Below, piece by piece: positions 16,026 to 24,616 of a stretch of 64,000 nt of DNA (position 1 is the stretch's first letter; each line of letters opens with the position of its first letter). The notes beneath the pieces are model-generated. The model saw nothing but the letters and a program-made list of their open reading frames with translations, was not told the DNA's origin and did no database searches. Source of the stretch: Pseudomonadota bacterium. GTDB lineage: Bacteria; Pseudomonadota; Alphaproteobacteria; Rhodospirillales; Magnetospirillaceae. The translations under genes were made by a program, and so were the position numbers. The stretch is taken from positions 1-64,000 of the forward strand of contig JAJYTF010000023.1 of assembly GCA_021793155.1 (NCBI GenBank), in the 5' to 3' direction.

Positions 16026-16724
16026 ATGTTGGACAATGACGCCCCATTCAACATGCTGGACGAGAGCGCCATCGCCGCCGCCGATGTCCGCCATGATCCC
16101 TACGATTTCTGTTATGTCGATCAAGCGATTCCGTTGAGCAGGCGAGAGGAAATCCTGGCCGACGCCCCTGTGATTCCCCATCGCGGCACATACGGCATCC
16201 CCAACCTCCGCTATGGACCGAAATTCGACTCAGTCCTGAAGGATCTGCTGAACCCTCGCTTCCGCAAGCTGGTCGAGCGGAAATTCGACATCGACCTTTC
16301 AAGGGGCCACCCCACGATCGTGATGATGGGAAATACCACCGGCCATTACAACGAGGGCTATGCGCACCCCGATTCCAGGCACAAGATCTTTACCGTGCTT
16401 CTTGGCTTCACCCGCGAATATCCCTACGAACGGGGACGCCTGCGCATCCTGCGCAGCGATGACCGCGAGGACTATGCTTTCGAATACCCGCCGGAATTCG
16501 GCAAGATGTGCATGTTCAAGGTCTCCGATAAATCATGGCATGGCTTTCTGCCGCAGAAGAGCCAGCGAATGAGCCTGCAGTTTTGTTGGGTGGATTCCAA
16601 ATCCTACGCCACGAAAACCTATGTGCGGCATTACGTCAGCGCCATTGCCAAGGCGACCCCGGTGTTCAACAAAGGCCTCGAATACGTACCGAGGAACTGG
16701 AAGAAATTGTTACCCTGGAGTTGA
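16026..16724 (+). CDS. 2OG-Fe(II) oxygenase family protein (second paralogue)
   Basis: A 232-residue protein that aligns with the upstream oxygenase: HPD (His114, Asp116), the RGRLRILRS strand, KSWHGFLP (His172) and Arg181 occupy equivalent places, so the active site is complete. The two differ widely outside the core, which argues for old duplication and separate substrates. It has its own strong ribosome site and an AT-rich region upstream, so it may be expressed independently. It converges with the MgtC gene, with only 13 bases between stops. Confidence 0.72.
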   Translation: MLDNDAPFNMLDESAIAAADVRHDPYDFCYVDQAIPLSRREEILADAPVIPHRGTYGIPNLRYGPKFDSVLKDLLNPRFRKLVERKFDIDLSRGHPTIVMMGNTTGHYNEGYAHPDSRHKIFTVLLGFTREYPYERGRLRILRSDDREDYAFEYPPEFGKMCMFKVSDKSWHGFLPQKSQRMSLQFCWVDSKSYATKTYVRHYVSAIAKATPVFNKGLEYVPRNWKKLLPWS

Positions 16725-16737
16725 GTCCGACCCTCGT

Positions 16738-17466
16738 TTACCCGATTGTGCTCACCGTCCAGGTGGCGCTGTCGACACCTTCGCAGGCTTCCAGGGCGGC
16801 CACGACGGCATCGAGTTCGGCTGGTTCGGCGGTGCTGGGTACCAGCACCGCCGCCAGCTCGACCTGGTCCTCGGTTTCCGAAAGAGTCTCGATGGCCCGG
16901 ATGGGATAGTTGGCCCGCTCCAACTCACTGAACAGCAGTTCCCTCGTATCGGCGACCTGGCTTGAAGGCGTGACCACATGGACGCGATAGCAGGCCTCGG
17001 TGACCCGCTCGTCGATCGGCTTGCGATTGATGTAATTGACCAGCGGCCGCAGCAAAGTATTGCCGGCCAGCACCGTGGCCGCCAGGACGACCGCCTCGGC
17101 CGCCAGCCCGGAACCCGAGAACGCCCCCACTGCGGCAGAACACCACAGGGTCGCGGCGGTGTTGAGGCCGCGGACATGCTCGCCTTCCTTCATGATGACG
17201 CCGGCGCCGAGGAAACCGATACCCGAAACGATGTAGGATATGATCCGGGTGGCACCCTCGCTGCCCAGCAGGTGCAAGCCCATGTCGGCAAAGGCGGCAG
17301 CCCCTACGGCGACGAGGACATTGGTGCGAAGGCCGGCGGTGCGCTGTCGGTATTGGCGTTCGAGGCCGATCAGCGTACCCAGTACGAAAGCCACCGCCAG
17401 CGCGACGACAGTGTCTTCGAGAGACTGGAAATCAAACGAGGAAACAGCGCGCAAACCGTCTCTCAA
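16738..17466 (-). CDS. MgtC/SapB-family membrane protein
   Basis: A 242-residue protein. The N-terminal half has four to five helices with the family signatures LGTLIGLERQYRQRTAGLRTN and SGIGFLGAGVIMKEG...GLNTAATLW; the C-terminal about 90 residues form a soluble ACT-like domain. MgtC proteins aid growth at low Mg2+ and modulate membrane ATPase activity. The only in-frame start upstream of the first helix is TTG 17466, which overlaps the TGA of the small upstream gene (TTGA), so translation is probably coupled to it. Confidence 0.85.
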   Translation of the reverse strand: MRDGLRAVSSFDFQSLEDTVVALAVAFVLGTLIGLERQYRQRTAGLRTNVLVAVGAAAFADMGLHLLGSEGATRIISYIVSGIGFLGAGVIMKEGEHVRGLNTAATLWCSAAVGAFSGSGLAAEAVVLAATVLAGNTLLRPLVNYINRKPIDERVTEACYRVHVVTPSSQVADTRELLFSELERANYPIRAIETLSETEDQVELAAVLVPSTAEPAELDAVVAALEACEGVDSATWTVSTIG

Positions 17467-17624
17467 CTCCGCAGGATCAGCAGGACAAGTTGCAGAAACC
17501 CCCAGCCCATGAAGCCGAGAATGAGTATCAATAAGGCAACCAGCCCATAGTTGACAATACGTTTATTAGCCTCGGCGACGGCCAAGTCCTCATCGCTCGG
17601 AGAATGAGAAATCTTGTCACTCAT
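17463..17624 (-). CDS. 53-residue single-pass membrane protein, coupled to MgtC
   Basis: A short frame from ATG 17624 to TGA 17463-17465. It starts MSDKISHSPSDEDLAVAEAN, continues with a charged stretch, then a clear transmembrane helix (about residues 27-51: YGLVALLILILGFMG, then a Trp/Gly-rich end) and finishes LRS. Its stop overlaps the TTG start of the MgtC gene. The hydrophilic head plus single helix, and the overlap, support a real microprotein. In Salmonella, MgtC is regulated by small membrane peptides such as MgtR; this one is not recognisably MgtR. Confidence 0.6.
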   Translation of the reverse strand: MSDKISHSPSDEDLAVAEANKRIVNYGLVALLILILGFMGWGFLQLVLLILRS

Positions 17625-17755
17625 CGGATCATCTTAGCCACGATATTCTATTCAGGGGTGAGTGTAGCAGACGGCATTCGCGTTGGCACTCCGGTTGACC
17701 ACGTAGAGTTTTTCCTTCCAAATGCTTCCGAAGGGTTCATCGCCATAGAGCCGAA

Positions 17756-18541
17756 ATGCGAATCTTCATCTGTTCCGACGCGGCCGTGCTGAGCCACCAA
17801 GCCGGCACCTTCGTCGCCAACGTCGTTGCCGACAATCCGCAGACGGTCCTCGGGCTGGCCGCCGGGGCCACCCCCCTCGGACTGTACCGGGAACTGGGTT
17901 GCCACCACGACCAGGGGCTCGATTTCTCAGCCGTCACTGCGTTCGGACTCGACGAATATTTCGGTCTGCCTGCGGGCCATCCGGCAAGCTTTCGCCACGG
18001 CATCGAAGAGCATCTTGCGGCCCGTGTGGACCTGCCGCCGGCACGCCTCCATTGGCCGGATGTCCGGCCGGACGCCGATGTCGCCGCCGCCTGCGCCGGC
18101 TACGAACGAACCATCGCCCACGCCGGGGGCATCGACTTGCAGATCCTCGGGATCGGCGGCAACGGCCACATCGGCTTCAACGAACCGGGATCGAGCCTGG
18201 CGGGGCGGACCCGCTTGGTCCGTCTGACCGCCGCCACCCGCCGGGCCAATGAAGGGAACTTTTCCTCGCCAGCCGACATGCCGGAAGCGGCCGTCACGCA
18301 AGGCATCGGCACCATCCTCGCCGCTCGGCGCATACTGTTGCTGGCCAGCGGCGCAAACAAGGCGGCGGCCGTCGCCGCCGCCGTGGAAGGCCCGGTGACC
18401 GCCATTGTGCCCGCATCGGCCCTGCAACTTCATCCGGACGTCACCGTCTTCCTGGATGCCGCCGCCGCAGCCGACCTGCGGCGCCGCGACGAATACCAGG
18501 CGGAAGCCGAAATGCTGCGGCGGATGGGGCTCTTGCGGTAG
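17756..18541 (+). CDS. nagB: Glucosamine-6-phosphate deaminase
   Basis: A 261-residue enzyme with all NagB marks: LGLAAGATPLGLYRELG (phosphate loop), FGLDEYFGL (catalytic Asp), GIGGNGHIGFNEPGSS and the ASGANKAAAVAAAVEGPVTA segment. It converts glucosamine-6-phosphate to fructose-6-phosphate and ammonia, linking amino-sugar recycling to glycolysis. No nagA, nagK or phosphotransferase gene is adjacent. The next gene encodes a murein transglycosylase on the opposite strand, a loose functional link to cell-wall sugar turnover. Confidence 0.9.
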   Translation: MRIFICSDAAVLSHQAGTFVANVVADNPQTVLGLAAGATPLGLYRELGCHHDQGLDFSAVTAFGLDEYFGLPAGHPASFRHGIEEHLAARVDLPPARLHWPDVRPDADVAAACAGYERTIAHAGGIDLQILGIGGNGHIGFNEPGSSLAGRTRLVRLTAATRRANEGNFSSPADMPEAAVTQGIGTILAARRILLLASGANKAAAVAAAVEGPVTAIVPASALQLHPDVTVFLDAAAAADLRRRDEYQAEAEMLRRMGLLR

Positions 18542-18619
18542 CTCGACTTCCACTCCGGTCGCTCGGGCAAAACCCCGGGCAGACTCACGAAGGATGAGGG
18601 CAAGCTATTGATTTTCCTC

Positions 18620-18656
18620 ATGGTGAGGAGCCGCCGGGGGCGGCGTCTCGAACCAT
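18620..18656. repeat. REP-like palindrome / terminator between converging genes
   Basis: ATGGT-GAGGAGCCGCC-GGGG-GCGGCGTCTCGA-ACCAT forms a GC-rich hairpin with matching outer arms. GAGGAGCCGCC...GGCGGCGTCTCGAA is a widespread intergenic palindrome in alphaproteobacterial genomes. Lying between nagB and the convergent transglycosylase gene, it can end transcription from both sides. Confidence 0.6.
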
Positions 18657-18706
18657 CTACCGGCAGAGGAGCAATTTTCCACCCAGGGCTTTGCCCCAAC
18701 AGTTAC

Positions 18707-19519
18707 TCACTCGGCGGCCAGGCGCTGGAACTGACGTTTGTATTCGTTCACCTTGGCCAGGTACACCGCCGCCCCATGATCGCCGCAGCGGACGTCCGGG
18801 CCCGCGTGGAAGTGATTGCGCACAAAGGTTTCAGCCGGGCCGGCACCACACAGATGGACGATGGTGGCAAGGTCCTGTCGCTGCTGCAACGAGACCGGCC
18901 GACCATGCAGGCGTGACAGAATGGCGTCGACGTTCCGTTCCAGGTATACGGTCGCCAGTTCGATGGCGTGACCGGGAAGGATGCGGCTGTAAAGGCCGCT
19001 GAACCAGCAACCGTCGGCGACCACGACGTGATTCCTGACGCAATAGCGCCGGGCATCGGCGAAGGCCGGATCGGTCATCTGGAACATGCCGACGGCGCTC
19101 GAGGCCGGCTGGTAGATGGCGAAGGGATGCCAGGTCAGCCGCCAGCGCCAATAAGTGCGGGCCACCGGGTTGCCGGCGCCTTCGACCTGGGCCAGGGCGG
19201 CCAACAGGTCGGGGGTCATGGTGACCGTGGAATACTTGCGGAACAGCGGCCCGTACTCATTCCAGGTTTCGGCCGGCCGTTTGTTGAGCGCAGCGTCGAC
19301 CGGAAAGAACATCTCGGTCGGTTTGTGGATCACCTGATAGGCGATATTGGTCGCCGAGAACAACAGCAGGGCCACGGCCATAACCGCCACGGCGCGCCAT
19401 GCGGGCGGCAGCGCCTGCCATCCTCGCCATGCCGCAGCGCCCCGTTTGCGCCAGCGGTGCAAGCGGCGAGCAGGATTCTCCCTGCGCTTGGTTCTGCCCG
19501 ATCGGACTTTCGCCTGCAT
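18707..19519 (-). CDS. Membrane-anchored lytic transglycosylase
   Basis: A 270-residue protein from ATG 19519 (GGGAG ribosome site just upstream). A basic N-terminus (about 1-42) precedes one transmembrane helix (43-62). The SLT-like domain follows, with probable catalytic Glu113 in LAALAQVEGAGNP and the SSAVGMFQMTDPAF segment that corresponds to the conserved G-x-x-G-L/M-M/F-Q motif. Such enzymes cleave peptidoglycan glycan strands to 1,6-anhydro ends. It is divergent from the TPR-glycosyltransferase gene. Confidence 0.78.
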   Translation of the reverse strand: MQAKVRSGRTKRRENPARRLHRWRKRGAAAWRGWQALPPAWRAVAVMAVALLLFSATNIAYQVIHKPTEMFFPVDAALNKRPAETWNEYGPLFRKYSTVTMTPDLLAALAQVEGAGNPVARTYWRWRLTWHPFAIYQPASSAVGMFQMTDPAFADARRYCVRNHVVVADGCWFSGLYSRILPGHAIELATVYLERNVDAILSRLHGRPVSLQQRQDLATIVHLCGAGPAETFVRNHFHAGPDVRCGDHGAAVYLAKVNEYKRQFQRLAAE

Positions 19520-19631
19520 CTCCCGCCCCCCAACGGGTGATAACCTGATCGAACGGCAGGACACAATATTGAATAACGCGCCGCCGCCGGGTGTAATCTC
19601 TGGCCATGAGCACCAAGGAAATAGCGCGCTG

Positions 19632-21530
19632 ATGGTGAAGAAAGGCCGAACGGCGAAGCACGGGATCGAAACGGCGGCCGCTCCGGCGGAAATCGGCCAG
19701 CTGTTCGCCGAGGCCGTAGCCGACCACATGGCCGGCCGGGTTGCCGCAGCGATTGCCGGCTATCGCCGGATCATCCGTCTTTGTCCGCAAGAACCGGCGC
19801 CCCTGGTCAATCTGGGCATGGCGCTGCAGGCTCTCGGCGACATGCAGGCTGCCCAGGCCGCCTATCGTCGCGCCGTCGCGGTGCAACCCCAGTCCGCCGC
19901 GGGCTCCAACGGCCTCGGCATGGTCCTGATGGAACTGGGCCACCATCGCGAGGCGGCCGCCGTCATCCGGCGGTCCATCTCAATGCTGCCCGACAACGCC
20001 GAGAGCCACAATAACCTGGGAAACTGCCTGAATCACTGCGGGCACCGCGTTGAGGCATTTCCCTCTTTTCGCCGCGCCATCATCCTCGCCCCCGACCAGG
20101 CCGAGCCCTACAACAATCTCGGAGCGGCCCTGGTCGAGGACGGACGGCCCAACGAAGGGATTCTTGCGGTTCGTCGCGCGTTGGCTATCCGGCCGGCCAA
20201 CCCGGAAGCAGAGAACAATCTGGGCAACGCCCTGATGGAATGCGATCGGGTCGATTCCGCCATAGCCGCCTTCCGACGGGCCATCGCCCAGCGTCCCGAC
20301 TTCGCCGACGCCTGCACCAATCTCAGCGGCGCGCTCATCGATCGCGGCGAAACCACTGCCGCCATCGCCGCCTGCTGCCAGGCTGTCGCCTACCAGCCCG
20401 CCGCAGCCGCCGCCTATAACAACCTCGGCAACGCCTTGAAGGCGGACGGACGGCTCGAGGCCGCCGACCGCGCCTTCCGCCATGGCCTCGGCTGCCGCCC
20501 GGATGACGCCGAAATCCATTTCAACCACTCTGCCGTCCTGCTGAAACGAGGCGATTTCCGCGCCGGCTGGCTGGAATATGAATGGCGCCGGAAGACCCCA
20601 CAGAACCCCTTTCGCCATCTTGCCTTCTCGCAGCCCGAGTGGGACGGCGCTCCGCTGGGCGGGCGCAGGCTGCTGCTTTATGCCGAACAGGGGCTGGGCG
20701 ACGCCCTGCAATTCTCCCGCTTCGCCGAAGTCGCCGCGGCGCGCGGCGGACAGGTGGTGCTCCGGGTCTATCCGTCGCTGGTCAGGCTGATGGCATCGCT
20801 GCCCGGCGTAGCCGAGGTCGTTTCCAACGAAGCTCCGCCACCCGCCTTTGACCTGCATTTGCCGCTGATGAGCGTGCCCGCGGCGATCGGCCTGGGACTC
20901 GATGGCATCCCCAACCGCGTGCCCTATCTGTCGGCCGCGCCGGCCGACATTGCCCTGTGGCGCGGCCGCCTGGCGCGCCTTTCCGGTCTGAAGGTGGGGC
21001 TCGCCTGGGCGGGCGATCCGCGGCCGCATGACCGCGACGCCCATCTGCTCGACCGGCGGCGCAGCCTGCACCTCGACCAGTTCGCCGAATTGGCGGGTAT
21101 CGCCGGCCTGACCCTGGTCAGCCTGCAGAAAGGAGATCCCGCCGCCGAGGCCCGAACCCCGCCGGGCGGCATGGTTCTGTTCGACGGCATGGACCTGGTG
21201 ACCGATTTCGCCGACACCGCGGCCCTGATCGCCAATCTGGACCTGGTGATCTCTGTCGACACCTCGGTGGCCCATCTGGCCGGCGCCCTGGGCAAGCCGG
21301 TGTGGATCCTGTCGCGCTTCGACGGATGCTGGCGCTGGCTGGAAGAGCGGGAAGACTCCCCCTGGTATCCGACGGCGCGCCTTTACCGACAGGTATCGCC
21401 GGGGCATTGGGAGTCGGTGCTCCGCCAGCTGGCCGAAGATTTGAGAACCCTCTGCGTCCAGACAGGGGCATGTTCGACAGGTGTACTATTCGAACCGCAA
21501 GATCAACCGCCGATCGGGCAAAATAATTAA
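19632..21530 (+). CDS. TPR protein with C-terminal GT9-like glycosyltransferase domain
   Basis: A 632-residue protein. Residues about 20-320 are eight or nine tetratricopeptide repeats (for example AAAIAGYRRIIRLCPQEP, PDNAESHNNLGN). Residues about 345-620 form a heptosyltransferase-fold domain with LLLYAEQGLGDALQFSRF, KVGLAWAGDP and the donor-binding region VISVDTSVAHLAGALGKPVWIL. TPR-GT proteins of this layout act in surface glycan or protein glycosylation, including flagellin in some alphaproteobacteria; the acceptor is unknown here. ATG 19632 is the first start within the conserved region. Confidence 0.82.
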   Translation: MVKKGRTAKHGIETAAAPAEIGQLFAEAVADHMAGRVAAAIAGYRRIIRLCPQEPAPLVNLGMALQALGDMQAAQAAYRRAVAVQPQSAAGSNGLGMVLMELGHHREAAAVIRRSISMLPDNAESHNNLGNCLNHCGHRVEAFPSFRRAIILAPDQAEPYNNLGAALVEDGRPNEGILAVRRALAIRPANPEAENNLGNALMECDRVDSAIAAFRRAIAQRPDFADACTNLSGALIDRGETTAAIAACCQAVAYQPAAAAAYNNLGNALKADGRLEAADRAFRHGLGCRPDDAEIHFNHSAVLLKRGDFRAGWLEYEWRRKTPQNPFRHLAFSQPEWDGAPLGGRRLLLYAEQGLGDALQFSRFAEVAAARGGQVVLRVYPSLVRLMASLPGVAEVVSNEAPPPAFDLHLPLMSVPAAIGLGLDGIPNRVPYLSAAPADIALWRGRLARLSGLKVGLAWAGDPRPHDRDAHLLDRRRSLHLDQFAELAGIAGLTLVSLQKGDPAAEARTPPGGMVLFDGMDLVTDFADTAALIANLDLVISVDTSVAHLAGALGKPVWILSRFDGCWRWLEEREDSPWYPTARLYRQVSPGHWESVLRQLAEDLRTLCVQTGACSTGVLFEPQDQPPIGQNN

Positions 21531-21698
21531 ATTTTTAGTCGGAAGACAACACTGCTTACGCCGAGTAATGTGTTCCGACCAATGAGCAATCCTGCTTCCT
21601 GAAACATTTCGTTTCAAAGCGGTCATTTGCACGACACGTAACCCTGATAGATTTCAAATGATGAAACGAACCGACATATCGCCGGAGAGCGCAGCGGA

Positions 21699-22217
21699 AT
21701 GATTGCTGGCAAGTTGGTGTCCCTGACCGGTATCATCCCTGAAGACCATGCCCATCTGTTCCGTTGGGCCAACGACGTCGACGCCGCGCGGCTGAACGGG
21801 CCCTACCGCCCTGCCGACTGGTCGAGCCACAAGGACTGGTGCGACAATATCGGCCGAGACGCCAGCAAGGTGGTGTTCGCCATCCGCAAGACCGGCCTGC
21901 CCGGCATCATCGGCTATGTACAGATCGTCAACATCCACAGCGTCAACCGCTCGGCCGATATCGGCATGCGTATCGGCGACGCCGGCAATCGCGGCCAGGG
22001 CTATGGGTCCGAGGCGCTGCGGCTGACCGTCGACTATTGCTGGAGCCACCTCAACCTCCAGCGCCTGGGTCTCGCGGTATTCGACGGCAACAAGCCGGCC
22101 GTCGCCGTGTACGAAACCGCCGGCTTCGAGAGAGAGGGCCTGTTGAAGCGCGCCGTCTACGCCGACGGTCAGTGGATCGATGTCATCCTGATGGCGAAGT
22201 TGCGCACGCAGTCGTGA
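21699..22217 (+). CDS. GNAT-family N-acetyltransferase
   Basis: A 172-residue RimJ/PseH-like acetyltransferase. The acetyl-CoA loop is recognisable in MRIGDAGNRGQGYGSEALRL, followed by LGLAVFDGNKPAVAVYETAGFEREG. PseH-type members acetylate amino-sugar nucleotides, while RimJ/SpeG types modify proteins or polyamines. The neighbouring glycosyltransferase makes a sugar substrate possible but unproven. A strong terminator hairpin follows. Confidence 0.8.
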   Translation: MIAGKLVSLTGIIPEDHAHLFRWANDVDAARLNGPYRPADWSSHKDWCDNIGRDASKVVFAIRKTGLPGIIGYVQIVNIHSVNRSADIGMRIGDAGNRGQGYGSEALRLTVDYCWSHLNLQRLGLAVFDGNKPAVAVYETAGFEREGLLKRAVYADGQWIDVILMAKLRTQS

Positions 22218-22240
22218 CACATCCCTCCCCGCCATGAACG

Positions 22241-22266
22241 GTAGGGCCGCCCGAGGGCGGCCCTAC
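22241..22266. terminator. Perfect 11-bp GC-rich hairpin
   Basis: GTAGGGCCGCC (22241-22251) pairs exactly with GGCGGCCCTAC (22256-22266) around a four-base loop, 23 bases after the acetyltransferase stop. There is no T-run. It separates this gene from the converging lipoprotein operon. Confidence 0.6.
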
Positions 22267-22393
22267 GCATGACTCATCGAGACTTGGCTGGTACGTTGAG
22301 GTCCCGCGCCATTGTTGACGCATAGCCAAGGGTTTCGGAGAAACCGACCCGGCTGAGGGTGCGATGATCGGTTCCGATCACCGCACCATGGTA

Positions 22394-23122
22394 TTATTGT
22401 CCGACGCCGACGCCGGGCACCGGCACCCCCGGAGCGGTACCGCCCGACGGCGATGCCATCGGTGCGGGCGGCGGAGGCGCTGCCGTGCCGGGCGGCGGGG
22501 GTGGTGCAGAATACGCGCCGGGCGGAGGAGCGTAGCCCCCGGCTGGCGGCTGGGAGTAACCGCCAGGGGCGGGCGGCGGAGCATAGCCGGTTGCCGGCGG
22601 CGAGCCCGAATACACCGAAGGCGGAGCGTAATAGGGTGCCGGTGCGGTGGGATAAACCACCGCGGCCCCCGGCACCACCACCACCGGCGGCTGCGGTTGC
22701 ACGGGCTGGGCGACCTGGTTGCCCTTGGCGTACATGCATTGGGCATAGGCGTTGTCGTATTGCTCCTGGATCGAACCCTGCGCGTGCTGCGAGTTGCTGC
22801 CGCCAACCGCGGTGCCCATCAAGCCGCCCGCCGCCGCGCCGACACCGGCGCCGCGGCCGCCGCCAAGGGCGGCCCCCAATCCGGCACCCAGCGCCGAGCC
22901 GATCAATGTCCCGCCGATGGCCCGCTCGTTGGCCGCCTCGGCCTGGCCGCTCACCTGGTGCTCGGCGTAGCTCTTGCATATGGTCTGATCGGCCACAAAG
23001 ACTTCGAACGGCTTGTTGGGCGCAGGCATGACCTGCACGGTCGGCCCCATCGGCATAGCGGCACAACCTTCAAGCAGGACGACCGCCGATATTCCCAGGG
23101 CGACGGCCTTCAATTGCTTCAT
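22394..23122 (-). CDS. Glycine-zipper lipoprotein with proline/tyrosine-rich tail
   Basis: A 242-residue protein starting at MKQLKAV (ATG 23122) with lipobox LLEGC. A glycine-zipper membrane segment (IGGTLIGSALGAGLGAALGG and onward, about 70-110) resembles Rickettsia 17-kDa-type outer-membrane lipoproteins. A conserved QYDNAYAQCMYAKGN motif follows. The last 90 residues are a low-complexity tail rich in Pro, Ala, Gly and Tyr, probably extended through or along the peptidoglycan. It lies just downstream of another secreted Pro-rich protein and is probably co-expressed with it. Confidence 0.8.
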   Translation of the reverse strand: MKQLKAVALGISAVVLLEGCAAMPMGPTVQVMPAPNKPFEVFVADQTICKSYAEHQVSGQAEAANERAIGGTLIGSALGAGLGAALGGGRGAGVGAAAGGLMGTAVGGSNSQHAQGSIQEQYDNAYAQCMYAKGNQVAQPVQPQPPVVVVPGAAVVYPTAPAPYYAPPSVYSGSPPATGYAPPPAPGGYSQPPAGGYAPPPGAYSAPPPPPGTAAPPPPAPMASPSGGTAPGVPVPGVGVGQ

Positions 23123-23133
23123 CTCGATCTCCT

Positions 23134-23634
23134 TCACTGGGGCCGGGCGGGCACTGGCCGATACGGCGTGCTGCAACTGGCGACGTAAGGATAATATCCG
23201 GTGGGGCTATCGCAATAGTACCAAACTTGCGCCTGGGCAGCCGGTGGGGCGGCTGGCGGCGGAGCGGCCGGCACCGGCTGGACCACCACCGGGGCCGCTG
23301 GCGCGACGACCACCGGGGCGACCGGTTCGACGAATGCCATCGGCGAAACCACCAAGGGATAGGGATAGACGGGCTTTTCGTAGAAATACCAGACGCCGCC
23401 GGCAAGCCACCACCAACCGAGCCGGCCGTTGTGCCATTCGTGACGCCAAATGCCGGCGCGCCAGAGTTCCAGGTCACGGTGCCCGAAGCGGTGAACGTCG
23501 TGCTCGCGGAATTCATGATAATGGTCGTGGGGGTCGGCGAAAGCGGGCATCACCGGCACCATCAAGGCCGAACCGCCGCAAAGAACGGTAAGCGCCGGCA
23601 AAACCAAACGAAAAAAACCTTTCCTCAACATCAT
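23134..23634 (-). CDS. Secreted aromatic/proline-rich envelope protein
   Basis: About 166 residues from MMLRKGFF (ATG 23634 or 23631), with a signal peptide ending near AFA. The mature part has a His/Trp-rich region (HDHYHEFREHDVHRFGHRD, then a Trp-rich core with VWYFYEKPVYPYP). A Val/Pro/Ala linker precedes a C-terminal two-Cys motif (YYCDSPTGYYPYVASC) that could form a disulfide. This C-terminal motif recurs in small secreted proteins of many proteobacteria, whose function is unknown. It sits 11 bases upstream of the glycine-zipper lipoprotein gene. Confidence 0.7.
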   Translation of the reverse strand: MMLRKGFFRLVLPALTVLCGGSALMVPVMPAFADPHDHYHEFREHDVHRFGHRDLELWRAGIWRHEWHNGRLGWWWLAGGVWYFYEKPVYPYPLVVSPMAFVEPVAPVVVAPAAPVVVQPVPAAPPPAAPPAAQAQVWYYCDSPTGYYPYVASCSTPYRPVPARPQ

Positions 23635-23772
23635 GATGTGCGTTTTCCCAATCGTCGCGACCTGCACAAATGGCGCAATGCCGCACGAAGAATGATTATC
23701 GATGGGGATCATGGCGGAAGAATGTCATATGGGTTTCATTGTGTTACGAAAACCACCAATGGAGGCAGGGCA

Positions 23773-24501
23773 ATGGCCTATGAACTCTATTATTGGCCGG
23801 CGATCCAGGGGCGCGGCGAATTCGTCCGCCTGGCGCTGGAGGATGCGGGTGCCGACTACATCGACGTCGCCCGCATGGGCGCCGGAGCGGCGGGCGAAGC
23901 CGCCCTCCCGTTCCCGTTGCCGCAGCATGGCGCCGTCGCACGCCCACCCTTCGCCCTTCCCGCCCTCAAGGACGGTCCGCTGGTGATCGGCCAGACGGCT
24001 GCCATCCTGATGTATCTGGGCGACCGCCTGGACTTGGCGCCCGCCGACCAGGCGGGCCGGATGTGGACCCTGCAACTGCAATTGACCATCGCCGATGCGG
24101 TGGCCGAGGCACACGACACCCACCATCCGCTTTCCGCTGCTCTCTACTATGAGGACCAGCGGCCCGAAGCCGCCCGCCGCGCGGAACATTTCCGCAAACA
24201 CCGGATTCCCCGGTTCCTCGAATGGTTCGAGGCTGTGCTCGCAGCAAATCCGGACAGTGATGCCTGCCTGGTCGGCCGCAACGTCACCTATGCCGACCTT
24301 TCCCTGTTCCAACTGGTCGAGGGGCTCCGCTACGCCTTTCCGCGGGCGGCGGCGCGCAGCCTGGCCAAATGCCCCCATGTAGTGGCCCTGCATGACGCAG
24401 TCGCCGAGCGCCCTCGGATCAGGGAATATCTCCGCAGCGAACGCCGCATCCCTTTCAACGAGGACGGAATTTTCCGACACTATCCCGAACTCGACGGGTG
24501 A
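23773..24501 (+). CDS. Glutathione S-transferase family protein
   Basis: A 242-residue protein with a thioredoxin-fold N-terminus (YELYYWPAIQGRGEFVRLALEDAG) whose YYWP-x-x-x-RG pattern matches sigma/mu-like GSTs. QTAAILMYLGDRL (the glutathione gamma-glutamyl site) follows, then an all-helical C-terminal domain with VTYADLSLFQLVEGL. It probably conjugates or reduces small electrophiles with glutathione. It is a single gene with no evident operon partner. Confidence 0.82.
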   Translation: MAYELYYWPAIQGRGEFVRLALEDAGADYIDVARMGAGAAGEAALPFPLPQHGAVARPPFALPALKDGPLVIGQTAAILMYLGDRLDLAPADQAGRMWTLQLQLTIADAVAEAHDTHHPLSAALYYEDQRPEAARRAEHFRKHRIPRFLEWFEAVLAANPDSDACLVGRNVTYADLSLFQLVEGLRYAFPRAAARSLAKCPHVVALHDAVAERPRIREYLRSERRIPFNEDGIFRHYPELDG

Positions 24502-24616
24502 CCAGCCTGGTGGCGAAGCAGCGCTCAGTCGAGGCCCGTCTCGAGGAGAAATAATATTTAGTCAAAATCGACTTGGCGTTGACACCAGGCACATCGGAAG
24601 GAATAGTTCCTGTACG

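Noticed and set aside
22440-22720. Direct-repeat-like GGCGG-rich tract that could be taken for a tandem repeat array or CRISPR
   Set aside because: It encodes the low-complexity Pro/Gly/Tyr tail of the lipoprotein; spacing is irregular and there are no unique spacers.
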